Below the pieces are notes generated by a model. The model did no database searches. It saw only the letters and a list, made by a program, of their open reading frames with translations, and was not told the origin of the DNA. Positions 32,968-40,817 of a stretch of DNA of 61,183 nucleotides are shown here, piece after piece (position 1 is the stretch's first letter; every line of letters begins with the position of its first letter). Source of the stretch: Pigmentiphaga sp. (lineage in GTDB: Bacteria > Pseudomonadota > Gammaproteobacteria > Burkholderiales > Burkholderiaceae_B); contig JALOAI010000028.1 of assembly GCA_023228945.1 (NCBI GenBank), forward strand, positions 1 through 61,183. The letters are read 5' to 3'. The translations under genes and the position numbers were made by a program.

Positions 32968-33657
32968 ATGTCCTCCGAGATTTCCTTCGCTCCGGCGCCG
33001 GCGCGCGGGTCCCCGGCGCCGATCCCGCTATTCGTCCTCGCCGGCGCCCAGGGCAGCGGCAAGACGGCTGCGATCAACCGCTGGCTGCGGCTGCCGGGGT
33101 TTGCCCGTACCCTGGTGGTACTCCAGCAGGACGGCGCCAGTTCGCTCGGGCATCATCTGGTAGCGCATTGCGCCGACGGCATCTTGCGGCGGGGCTTCGG
33201 CTGCGTGTGCTGCGGGCCGCAGGCCGATTTGCCCCGCACTCTCCGCGACCTGCCTTGGCGCTTTGCCCGCGAGGGCCAGCGCCTGTTCGATCGTGTGCTG
33301 ATCGAAGCGGCGGGCGACGCCGACCCGCAGTCGGTGGCAGGTGTGCTCCAGGCCTATCCGAGGCTGGCTCGGCAGTATCGTCTGGCCGGCGTGGCCTGCG
33401 TACTGGGCCAGCCGGCGCTGGAGGCCCTTGACGAGCCCGATACGATGATCTGGCGCCAGGCCGCCGCCTCTGGCTTGCTGCTTCTACCGCGGCTTGCCGA
33501 CATCGGGGCCGCGAGGTACGCGACGCTGATGACGCGCTTGAAAGCTCTGCCCGCCGCCGATAAGCGCGAGATGCTGCCGGCTGACGCCGAGATGCGCGAG
33601 CCCGCGCTCCACGCTTTCTTCGAACTCGAAACTCCGCTCGATCGATCCTTTGCCTGA
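32968..33657 (+). CDS. Short CobW/COG0523-like P-loop GTPase
   Basis: A 229-residue P-loop protein. The Walker A motif is GAQGSGKT (residues 26-33). A C-x-C-C metal motif, GCVCCGP (Cys79, Cys81, Cys82), sits where COG0523 metallochaperones have theirs. RVLIEAAGDADP resembles their switch II region (E-x-x-G-x-A-D-P). The usual C-terminal CobW domain (about 100 or more residues) is missing, so the protein is shorter than the family norm. COG0523 GTPases deliver zinc, cobalt or iron to client enzymes. It may serve a metalloenzyme in the flanking catabolic cluster, but it has its own promoter and could be independent. Confidence 0.75.
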   Translation: MSSEISFAPAPARGSPAPIPLFVLAGAQGSGKTAAINRWLRLPGFARTLVVLQQDGASSLGHHLVAHCADGILRRGFGCVCCGPQADLPRTLRDLPWRFAREGQRLFDRVLIEAAGDADPQSVAGVLQAYPRLARQYRLAGVACVLGQPALEALDEPDTMIWRQAAASGLLLLPRLADIGAARYATLMTRLKALPAADKREMLPADAEMREPALHAFFELETPLDRSFA

Positions 33658-33732
33658 GCACCACCCTGGCGGATGGCTCCGAGAACTTGAAGCGGATCGA
33701 TAAGCTGGGACAGCTCACGATCCGTCTCTGAG

Positions 33733-34031
33733 TCAGTCCGCCAGGGACGGCGGCGAAGGCTCGCGGCCAGCCGGGGCATCGCCGCTCAGCCGCACGCCGC
33801 CGCCTTGCCGCTTCACCGCGTACATGGCGCGGTCGGCCATTTCGAGCAGGATGCCCAGAGTCGGGCGCGGCTCGTCGCCCGGCGGCGCCACCGCCGCGCC
33901 GATCGAGGCGCCGAGCTCCACTCGGACTTCGCCGGCATCATAGGCACCGGCTGCCCTCGCATATGGAAGAACAAGAGGGCGTTGGCCAGCGTGGCGATGG
34001 CGGCAATCAGGAGCGCGATGGAAGTGTCCAT
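33733..34031 (-). pseudogene. Remnant of a membrane diguanylate cyclase (GGDEF)
   Basis: Reading leftward, the first 26 codons or so encode a membrane segment (MDTSIALLIAAIATLANALL followed by FFHM). The frame then shifts, and the next recognisable sequence is the very end of a GGDEF domain: VELGASIGAAVAPPGDEPRPTLGILLEMADRAMYAVKRQGGGVRL. The GGDEF active-site region itself is absent and the two halves are in different frames, so this is a decayed gene with an internal deletion. It lies between the CobW-like gene and the efflux operon. A short upstream ATG (34052) extends the first frame. Confidence 0.75.
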
Positions 34032-34164
34032 GCAAAGCTCGTGTACGGGCAACGGGGTGATCGTACCGAACGCGGTGACGGATGCCGATGATGGCGTGGC
34101 CTGGCTTGGCCTGAGCCGCTGCCCGGAAACACCGGTTGCGGCGCGCCGGCGCGCCGCCGGTTAG

Positions 34165-35748
34165 CTATGGTACATCGTCGGCGGCCGTGAGCTGGCCGGT
34201 GGCATGGGCCAGCAGGGTTGCCGCCACGCGGGTGGCGGCCAGGGCGTCGATCTGCGCCATGCGTGCCGCAAGCAGGCCATTGGTAGCCTCGGTGGCTACA
34301 GTTACCGTACCCAGGCCGTGGCGATAGGCTTCGAGCGCGCCGTCGTATAGCACTTGGGCGGTTTCCACCCACTCGGTGGCCGCCGCATGGGCTTCGAGCG
34401 CCGAACGCAGGCGGTTGTTGGCGGTGACGAGATCGAGGGCCGCCGCCTGTTGGGTCTGGCGCCAGAGTTCGATGGCCTGGTCGGCTTGCGAGCGTGCCGC
34501 GGCGAGGCGGTTGGATCGCAGCCCGCCGTCATAGAGCGGCAGCGACACTCCCACCATCACACCGGCGCGCGAGACTGGCTGGCCCAGCAGCGAGAGGCCG
34601 CTGATATCGAGGCGGTTGTTGGTGATCGCGGCAATACCGGCCAGGAACACCTTGGGCAGAAATGCGGCTTCCGCAGCGTCGATGCCATGCTGTGCGGCCT
34701 GGGCGGCGGTATAGGCCGCCAGCACTTCCGGACGCCGGGCCAGCAGTTCGTCCAGACGATCTTCGACGTCAGCCGCCAGCGAATCGGGCAAGGGCCGCAG
34801 GGGAAGCCGGGCCACCTCGAAACGGGTGGTCGGCGGCAGGCCGACGGCCGCCACTAGCGCTTGATAGGCGTCGCGCTCCAGGCCCCGGGCCTCGACCAGG
34901 CCGAGGCGGGCCTGGGCCACCATCTGCCTGGCCTGGGATTCTTCGACGATCGTCGCCAGCCCGGCGCGCCGGCGTTCGCTTACCGCCTGGGCCACCGATT
35001 CGCTGTTGCGCAGCGCTTCGGCGGCGATCGCGGTGCGGCTGCGCGCCGCCTCATAAGGATAATAGGCCAGCGCCACGGCCTGGATCAGAAGCTGGTGGGC
35101 AGCCTGGAACTGGACGTTGGCGCCGAAGGCGAGTTGGCGGGCGCTCTCGGCAATGGCCTCGCGCTCGCCGAAGTCGAACAGCAGCCACTGCAGGGTGATG
35201 GCCGGGATGACGCCGCTTATGCTGGTGTCGACGTGATCGATGCCGCCAAGGGCAAGGGGCAGGGGGACTTTGCTGCGTTGGTAGCCCGCAACGGCGACGG
35301 CCGTGGTCTGCGGCAGGAACAATGCCTCGGCGATGCCGACGGCCTGCGCCGCCTGCCGGGCCTGTTCCCAGGCGACGCGGGTCGCGGGGTTGTGGCGCTG
35401 GGCGAGGTCGATAAGTTCAGGCAGCGACAGCGGGTGGCTGGGCAGGTTGGTGGGCGGCGCTGGTGTATGGCCGGCCGCCGCGATGGTGGGCAAATCGAAA
35501 CGCGGATCGGCGGCGGCACGTGCCGGCGTGGGCGCGCCGTCGGCGTTCCGCGCCTGGTCGGCCGCGGGCCGGGCGGCTTCGGCGGTGGCGAGGGAGGTCA
35601 GTTGCAACGGCCGGGCGTCGGGAAGCGCTTCGGGGGTCCAGGGAGTCGTGGGCGAGGCGGGCGCAAGATGGGGGTTGGCGCAGCCGGCCAGCGTCGTCAC
35701 GAAAACAAGGGCCACGCTGGAGAGGAGTCGGACGTCAGGCTTGACCAT
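34165..35748 (-). CDS. NodT-type outer-membrane efflux lipoprotein
   Basis: A 527-residue TolC-family outer-membrane factor. It starts with a lipoprotein signal peptide with lipobox LAGC (Cys23). Two tandem outer-membrane-efflux repeats follow, with typical LPELIDLAQRHNPATRVAWEQARQA and later RPEVLAAYTAAQAAQHGIDAAEAAFLP segments. It forms the trimeric exit duct of a tripartite pump. It overlaps the end of the FUSC gene by 14 bases, so the gene order in the operon is YtcA, HlyD, FUSC, OMF. The substrates are probably aromatic acids or other toxic organics, as for the related AaeAB and EmrAB systems. Confidence 0.92.
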   Translation of the reverse strand: MVKPDVRLLSSVALVFVTTLAGCANPHLAPASPTTPWTPEALPDARPLQLTSLATAEAARPAADQARNADGAPTPARAAADPRFDLPTIAAAGHTPAPPTNLPSHPLSLPELIDLAQRHNPATRVAWEQARQAAQAVGIAEALFLPQTTAVAVAGYQRSKVPLPLALGGIDHVDTSISGVIPAITLQWLLFDFGEREAIAESARQLAFGANVQFQAAHQLLIQAVALAYYPYEAARSRTAIAAEALRNSESVAQAVSERRRAGLATIVEESQARQMVAQARLGLVEARGLERDAYQALVAAVGLPPTTRFEVARLPLRPLPDSLAADVEDRLDELLARRPEVLAAYTAAQAAQHGIDAAEAAFLPKVFLAGIAAITNNRLDISGLSLLGQPVSRAGVMVGVSLPLYDGGLRSNRLAAARSQADQAIELWRQTQQAAALDLVTANNRLRSALEAHAAATEWVETAQVLYDGALEAYRHGLGTVTVATEATNGLLAARMAQIDALAATRVAATLLAHATGQLTAADDVP

Positions 35749-37786
35749 GGGCGTTGGTGGTAGTCGGGTCGGGCCAGCGCGCCATACGGGCTTGCAGGGC
35801 GGAAGAGAGAACGGGCGGGCCGTCGCTTGCAGCGGCTTCGGGCGCGGCCAGGTCGCGTGCGGCGAGGGTGGCGCTCAGCCTCGTGGCGTCGTCCATGGCC
35901 GCGCGCAGCTCCTGCCATTGCTCGGCGGTGGGCCGCAGGCCATGGGGGTCGAAAATCGCCAGGGGCAGGGTGTCGCGGGCCAGGGCCATATTCTGCTGCA
36001 GTTCGGCGGCGGTGCCGATGCGGCCGCGGTCGGCCCAGTTGGGCAGGGCGGCCAATCGGCGCAATTGCTCACCGGCATCGCTCAGGCGGCGGTGGATCGA
36101 TTGGCTGACGCTCACTGGCCAGATCTGAGTGAAAACGATAAACGTGACGACGTTGCCGAGAATGATGCCGGCAACGCGGTCGACGGCGATGGAAACCTTT
36201 GGATCGGGGCCGAAACCCTGGAGCACCGTCATGAGGAAGGCCAGGCCGATCTGCACGCCGGCGTAGGCGATGCGCTCGGGCCCGTTGGCCACCCAGGCGG
36301 CCAACAGGCAGCCTGCGAACACCAGGGCCATCAGCTCGCCTATGCCGGTCATGTAAGGCACGATGAGCAGGTGCACCGAACCGATGCCGAGGGCCGCGCC
36401 GATCAGGCAGCCGATGATGCGCAAGGTCAGTTTGTGCACGGTTTCGCCGGTGCTGCCCAGGGCGACGATGTAGCAGGTGATCATCGCGGTATGAATGTCC
36501 TGCCAATCGATACCGGTGTAGATGATGTAGCAGATCACGGCCGCCAGCGTGGTTTTCAGGGCGTAGCGCACGTACTCGGGATTGCTCCAGGCGTCGGCGG
36601 CAAAAAATGGCGGCTTGGGCGCCCGGTCGCCGGCATGCGCGCTCGCGTCGCCTTCCAGGCGCCGCAGGCTGCGATCGAGCAAGGCCTGGGCGTCGCTGGC
36701 GAGGTGGCCGGGGGCGGAGGCCGGGACGCCGCCCCGAAGTGGCGAAGGGTAGGCGTCCGGTGCCCGCGCCGCGCCCGGCGCGCCGGTTGCGTCGATTGCG
36801 CCGGTTGCGTCGGTTGCGTCGGTTGCGTCGGTTGCGTCGGTTGCGCCTGGATCGCCGTCGCTAGCCGCCGCCGAGCGTGCCGGGGGCTGCGGTATGCCCC
36901 CAGCCCGCAGCGTGGCCGCATGTTCCCGCAGCCGTGCGGCGTAGTCGGGGGCGGCCAGCGGCCGGGCCGGGTCATCCAGCCAGGCCGCGACCGCAAGCAG
37001 CGCCTGGTAGCTGGCGCTGATGGAGCGATCGAGGGCATCGAGTTCTTGGCGGGAGCGGGCGTGGAACAGGCGCAGCAGGCCGCCGCGCTTTTCGAGTTCG
37101 GCATTGCCGGCGCCCAGCAGTTCGCGCAGGCGCGCGCGAGCTTCGGCCTGCAACCCGGGTGCCGTGGTCGCGGCGCAGGTTTCCAGCACCGCCGCGCACG
37201 CTTCCAGCCGCTCGGCAAGGTCGGTGCGCAGGCGCTTGACCGGCGAGAGCCCGAGCGTTGCATTGAAGAGCACGATGATGGCCATCGGAGTACTGGCCAT
37301 GAGCCAGGCGTAGAGCATGCCGCGGGTCAGCAACTCGCCCAGCGGAACGTCGCCGAACAAGGTGATGATGAAGGCAATGACGAGGGCGATGATGCCGCCG
37401 ACGGGGCCCAGCTGCGATGCCAGGCCGAGAAACATGAAGAAAGTGGATGAAAGGATGATGACGACGAACTGCAGCGGCGGTGATTCCAGCGTCAGCCGGG
37501 CCACGCCGAACATGAGCGCGACGACGATGGAGACGAGGATCACGACGCCGATCGCCATCAGCGAGCTTTCGGTGGATTCGGGCTTGAAGACGAAAAACAC
37601 CAGATAGCAGGCGATGGCCGCCTCGGGAATCTGGTAGTTCATGAAGACCAGGGCCACCAGCGCGCAAATAGCGGCGATGCGCCAGGTGGCGGCCCAGCGG
37701 CCCTCGAACGGCTTGAGATCGGCCGCCACCTGGCGCGCGATGACGCGCGCGCCTGGCGGGCCGGCGGGCTTAACAGTCGCCGTCAT
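35735..37786 (-). CDS. FUSC family efflux permease (AaeB-like)
   Basis: A 683-residue inner-membrane protein with two FUSC modules. Each has a cluster of hydrophobic helices (around residues 35-190 and 405-560) followed by a long cytoplasmic helical segment. The second module shows YALKTTLAAVICYIIYTGIDWQDIHTAMITCYIVALGSTGETVHKLTLRIIGCLIGAALG. FUSC proteins pump aromatic carboxylic acids (AaeB), fusaric acid or other compounds with an HlyD adaptor and an outer-membrane channel; all are encoded here. A Thr-Asp-Ala tandem repeat lies in the central linker (about residue 315-335). Both ends overlap the neighbouring genes, showing tight coupling. Confidence 0.92.
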   Translation of the reverse strand: MTATVKPAGPPGARVIARQVAADLKPFEGRWAATWRIAAICALVALVFMNYQIPEAAIACYLVFFVFKPESTESSLMAIGVVILVSIVVALMFGVARLTLESPPLQFVVIILSSTFFMFLGLASQLGPVGGIIALVIAFIITLFGDVPLGELLTRGMLYAWLMASTPMAIIVLFNATLGLSPVKRLRTDLAERLEACAAVLETCAATTAPGLQAEARARLRELLGAGNAELEKRGGLLRLFHARSRQELDALDRSISASYQALLAVAAWLDDPARPLAAPDYAARLREHAATLRAGGIPQPPARSAAASDGDPGATDATDATDATDATGAIDATGAPGAARAPDAYPSPLRGGVPASAPGHLASDAQALLDRSLRRLEGDASAHAGDRAPKPPFFAADAWSNPEYVRYALKTTLAAVICYIIYTGIDWQDIHTAMITCYIVALGSTGETVHKLTLRIIGCLIGAALGIGSVHLLIVPYMTGIGELMALVFAGCLLAAWVANGPERIAYAGVQIGLAFLMTVLQGFGPDPKVSIAVDRVAGIILGNVVTFIVFTQIWPVSVSQSIHRRLSDAGEQLRRLAALPNWADRGRIGTAAELQQNMALARDTLPLAIFDPHGLRPTAEQWQELRAAMDDATRLSATLAARDLAAPEAAASDGPPVLSSALQARMARWPDPTTTNAHGQA
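36785..36847 (-). repeat. 9-base tandem repeat (7 units) inside the FUSC gene
   Basis: Seven contiguous copies of GGTTGCGTC (two with C for T, one with a second change) run from 36785 to 36847 on the plus strand. They translate on the minus strand as Thr-Asp-Ala repeats in the linker between the two FUSC modules. Because the unit is 9 bases, copy-number changes preserve the frame. Confidence 0.9.
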
Positions 37787-38822
37787 GGCTCAGCCGGACA
37801 ACGGCGGAGGCGCCCACGCGCATGAGGTCGGGCGGCGGATCGCGCATCTCGATACGGACCGGAAAGCGCTGGGCCACACGCACCCAGTCGAGCGACTTGG
37901 GGACATAGGGCAGGCCTCGCGGGAGGTCGATCAGGTCGGTGGAACTCACACCCCAGCCGATATTGGCCACCCGGCCGGGAATGGCCACGGACGGTTGGGC
38001 CATCACGTAGACGACGGCGCACATGCCGGTGGCAAGTTTGTGCAGCTCGGTTTCGCGGAAGAAGGCCGTGGCGTACCAGTGGTCGGTATCGACCAGCGTG
38101 AAGGGCGATTGGTCGGGCGCGAGATACTGCCCCGGCGCCGTACGCAGGCCCACGATGCGGCCGTTGAGCGGCGCATGCACCCGGGTATCCTGAAGGGCGC
38201 GTTCGGCCAGGGCCACGACATTGCGTTGGGCATCGACGGCGGCTTCGGCGGCTCGCAGATCGCCAATGAGATCGTTGGCGGCAAGCGCCTGGGCTTCGGC
38301 CTGGCCGAGGCTGATTTGCGCGTCGCGCTGCAGCGTGCGGGCGTCGTCGAGCTGTTGGGCGGTGACATAGCCTTTGGCGGCCATGGGCCGCAGGCGTTCG
38401 ACGGTTTGCGTGGCCAGGGCCAGATTGGCGCGGGCCCGCTCGATCTGTTGATCGGCAATGTCGGCATTGGATTGTTCCGCCTTGAGGCCGCGCTGGCGGC
38501 TGGCCAGGGCGGCTTCGGCCATGCGGAGTTCGGCGCGTGCCGCTTCCAGCCGCAGGTGATACGTCTGATCGTCGAGCTCGTAGAGCAGTTCGCCTTTGGC
38601 GACGGCGTCGCCGTCCTTCACATGAAAGGCCTGGACGCGGCCCGGGGTCGGGGTGCTGACGTGGACCACGTCGGCCTGGATCACGGCGTCTTCGGAAAGG
38701 GGATGGCTGGCCTGGCTGCGCCAATACAGCCAGCCCAGCGCGATGGCGGCGATGAGGAAGACTATTGCGAGCAGGCGCGCAACGGCTGTCTTGGCCGGTT
38801 TGGATGAGGTGCCGGAGGACAT
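37770..38822 (-). CDS. HlyD-family membrane fusion protein
   Basis: A 350-residue periplasmic adaptor. It has an N-terminal membrane anchor (AVARLLAIVFLIAAIALGWLYW), a biotinyl-lipoyl-like domain (VSTPTPGRVQAFHVKDGDAVAKGELLYELDD), a long alpha-helical hairpin (about residues 90-200) and the beta-barrel RIVGLRTAPGQYLAPDQSPFTLVDTDHWYATAFFRETEL. This layout is that of EmrA/AaeA. It bridges the FUSC permease and the outer-membrane factor. Its end overlaps the FUSC start by 17 bases, and the YtcA-like gene lies 2 bases upstream of its start. Confidence 0.93.
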   Translation of the reverse strand: MSSGTSSKPAKTAVARLLAIVFLIAAIALGWLYWRSQASHPLSEDAVIQADVVHVSTPTPGRVQAFHVKDGDAVAKGELLYELDDQTYHLRLEAARAELRMAEAALASRQRGLKAEQSNADIADQQIERARANLALATQTVERLRPMAAKGYVTAQQLDDARTLQRDAQISLGQAEAQALAANDLIGDLRAAEAAVDAQRNVVALAERALQDTRVHAPLNGRIVGLRTAPGQYLAPDQSPFTLVDTDHWYATAFFRETELHKLATGMCAVVYVMAQPSVAIPGRVANIGWGVSSTDLIDLPRGLPYVPKSLDWVRVAQRFPVRIEMRDPPPDLMRVGASAVVRLSHDGDC

Positions 38823-38824
38823 GG

Positions 38825-39088
38825 TCAGCGGGAGAAGGCCAGCAAAAGCAAGGCGAAAGTCAGGGCCAGGGCGAGCGCCGCGTAGGCGGCCACCCGCCAG
38901 GGCATGCGGTCATCCAGGCCGGTGCGAACGAGGATCACCCGTATGAGGACGGTGGCGATCAGGGCGATGACGGTGCACAGCATCCAGGCCGGAAAGTAGG
39001 AGCCGGCGATGGCGATGGAAGGTGCGTGGCTGAAGCCGCAACCAGAGAGCAAAGGGACGAGCAGGAGCGCGCAGGATTTAGCGGACAC
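38825..39088 (-). CDS. YtcA-family small lipoprotein
   Basis: An 87-residue lipoprotein. A GTG start is proposed at 39088 (an AAGG site is 8 bases upstream), giving MSAKSCALLLVPLLSGC with the lipobox LLSGC. Then comes SHAPSIAIAGSYFPAWMLC, typical of the YtcA family, followed by two hydrophobic segments (CTVIALIATVLIRVILV and AAYAALALALTFALLLLAF). YtcA-like proteins occur at the start of FUSC/HlyD efflux operons (the AaeX position) and are of unknown function. A longer frame exists upstream but lacks any signal-peptide logic. It is the first gene of the operon. Confidence 0.75.
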   Translation of the reverse strand: MSAKSCALLLVPLLSGCGFSHAPSIAIAGSYFPAWMLCTVIALIATVLIRVILVRTGLDDRMPWRVAAYAALALALTFALLLLAFSR

Positions 39089-39286
39089 GTCGGCCTTGAG
39101 AGTTGAGGGTTCAGGGCCACGGTCCCGGATCCCGGGAGGGTGGCGGAGGGGCGAGGCGCTGGCCGGCGACCGCGGCGTCAAGCGCCCCCAACCAGCCATG
39201 CGGGAAACCCCGGATGGTAGAAAATGCTTCCGGAGGTGTCAAGGCGACTCCGCCCGCGAGGCGGCGAGGTGCTGGCGGCCGCCGCA

Positions 39287-40609
39287 TCAGGGCTCGCCAC
39301 CGTGGCTATCGGCGTTCTCGGGCGAAGCGGCCGGAAGTCGGCTCGCCAGGACTTTGTCGATACGTTTGCCGTCGAGGTCGACCACCTCCAGGCGCCAGCC
39401 TTCCCATTCGGCGGTTTCGCCGACGCCGGGCAAGCTGCCCAGCAACCATAGGATGAGGCCGGACAAAGTATGGTAGCGGCCCTTGTCTTCGTCGGGCAGG
39501 GATTTCAAGGCCAGGAGATCCTGGACTTCGACCACCGGCATCAGGCCGTCGAGCAGCCACGAGCCGTCGGCGCGCTGCACGGCCCGGGCTTCGTCGGGAT
39601 CGGCGGTGGTGAACTGCCCCGTGACGGCTTCGATCACGTCGCGCAGGGTCACCATGCCGAGCAGGTCGCCGTATTCGTCGACGACGAAGGCGAGAAAGGC
39701 GCCCGAGGTGCGGAATTGTTCAAGCAATTCCATACCGCTCAGCGACTCCGGAACGTAGGTTGGCGTGCGGGTGTGTTTGACGAAATCGGTGGCCTGGCCT
39801 TGCAATGCCAACGACAGCAGCCGCTTGGCACTGGCAACGCCGATGATGTTATCGAGGCCCCCGCGACAGACCGGGAAGTGATCGTGCGGCGAGCCCGCCA
39901 TGGTGGCCATGTTGTCGGCCAGGGGCAAATCGGCGTCGAGCCAGACGATGTCGGTTCGCGGCACCATGAGCGATCCGGTGAGCCGGTCGTCGAGGCGAAA
40001 GATATTGCGCACCATGGCGTGTTCGTTCTTCTCGATCACCCCCGACTCCGAGCCCTCGACCAGCATGGCGTGGATTTCTTCTTCGGTGACGCGCGAGCCG
40101 CCGGCTTCGCGCTGGCCCAAGAGCCGCAAGACGATCGACGTGGACCCCGCGAGCAGATAAACGAAGGGCCGCGACAAGATGGCCAGCAGGCGCATCGGCC
40201 GCGCCACCAGACGGGCGACGCCCTCGGGGTTGATCTGGCCGATCCGCTTGGGAACGAGTTCGCCGATCACGATCGAGAAATAGGTAATGACCGCGACCAC
40301 CAGCACGGTGGCCGTGATCTCGCTGGTGCGCTGGGCCAGGCCCCAGGACTGCAGCGTGGCGGCAAACGGGCCCGCCAGTGCGGCTTCGCCGACGATACCG
40401 TTGAGGATGCCGATCGACGTGATGCCGATCTGGACCGTGGACAGGAAACGGGTGGGCTCCTCGCCCAGCTTGAGGGCGATGACGGCGCCGCCATCGCCAT
40501 TGGCGGCAAAGGTGGCCAGCTTGGTTCGCCGGGAAGTGATCAAAGCGATCTCCGACATGGCGAAAATGCCGTTAAGAACGATAAGCGAGAATAAAAGGGC
40601 GATGTCCAT
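39287..40609 (-). CDS. CNNM/CBS domain protein (HlyC/CorC family)
   Basis: A 440-residue membrane protein. An N-terminal CNNM (DUF21) domain with hydrophobic segments (residues 1 to about 190; ALLFSLIVLNGIFAMSEIALI, VAVITYFSIVIGELVPKR) is followed by a CBS pair (about 200-330, with MVPRTDIVWLDADL, HFPVCRGGLDNIIGV and VDEYGDLLGMVTLRDVIEA) and a C-terminal CorC/HlyC domain (from about 345). Members are thought to transport or regulate Mg2+/Co2+ or other ions; older names call them hemolysins, which should not be taken literally. It is divergent from the phytoene-desaturase-like gene and convergent with nothing. Confidence 0.92.
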   Translation of the reverse strand: MDIALLFSLIVLNGIFAMSEIALITSRRTKLATFAANGDGGAVIALKLGEEPTRFLSTVQIGITSIGILNGIVGEAALAGPFAATLQSWGLAQRTSEITATVLVVAVITYFSIVIGELVPKRIGQINPEGVARLVARPMRLLAILSRPFVYLLAGSTSIVLRLLGQREAGGSRVTEEEIHAMLVEGSESGVIEKNEHAMVRNIFRLDDRLTGSLMVPRTDIVWLDADLPLADNMATMAGSPHDHFPVCRGGLDNIIGVASAKRLLSLALQGQATDFVKHTRTPTYVPESLSGMELLEQFRTSGAFLAFVVDEYGDLLGMVTLRDVIEAVTGQFTTADPDEARAVQRADGSWLLDGLMPVVEVQDLLALKSLPDEDKGRYHTLSGLILWLLGSLPGVGETAEWEGWRLEVVDLDGKRIDKVLASRLPAASPENADSHGGEP

Positions 40610-40740
40610 TGAATATATGCGGAGCGAGCGACTGCGTGAGGGGCGGTGCCTTTGCGCCCGAAAATACCGGGCGCCATGGGGGCCCGGGGCACGGCCCCCG
40701 GCTTCGTCACACGAGGCCGCGGAGCATCCCTAGCCCCGAA

Positions 40741-40746
40741 TATAAT
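40741..40746 (+). promoter_or_regulatory. Possible -10 element for the phytoene-desaturase-like gene
   Basis: A perfect TATAAT lies 71 bases before the ATG at 40818. I see no good -35 (CGCGGA at 17 bases upstream), so an activator or extended -10 would be needed. Because the surrounding bases form a partial dyad (CCCG...CGGG), the site could also serve the divergent CBS-protein gene. Confidence 0.35.
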
Positions 40747-40817
40747 CCGGGATGCCCGAAGCCTTGTGAATATCGGAATTTCCGGAACCTCGTGGCCAAA
40801 CGCCAGGACTCGCCGCC

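Noticed and set aside
33664..33746. The 10-base inverted repeat as a terminator for the CobW-like gene
   Set aside because: The arms are 63 bases apart with no T-run after the second arm, so it is unlikely to terminate transcription.
35303..37450. Very long plus-strand reading frame opposite the FUSC gene
   Set aside because: It is the antisense shadow of a well-supported FUSC gene in GC-rich DNA; its predicted protein is Gly/His/Gln-rich with no recognisable domain. The same applies to the long antisense frames opposite the amidase (4094-5518), the efflux lipoprotein (34861-35763) and the sulfatase (26817-28919).
39287..40609. The HlyC/CorC-type protein as a hemolysin
   Set aside because: The historical name is misleading; the CNNM-CBS-CorC architecture indicates an ion transporter or regulator and no toxin features are present.
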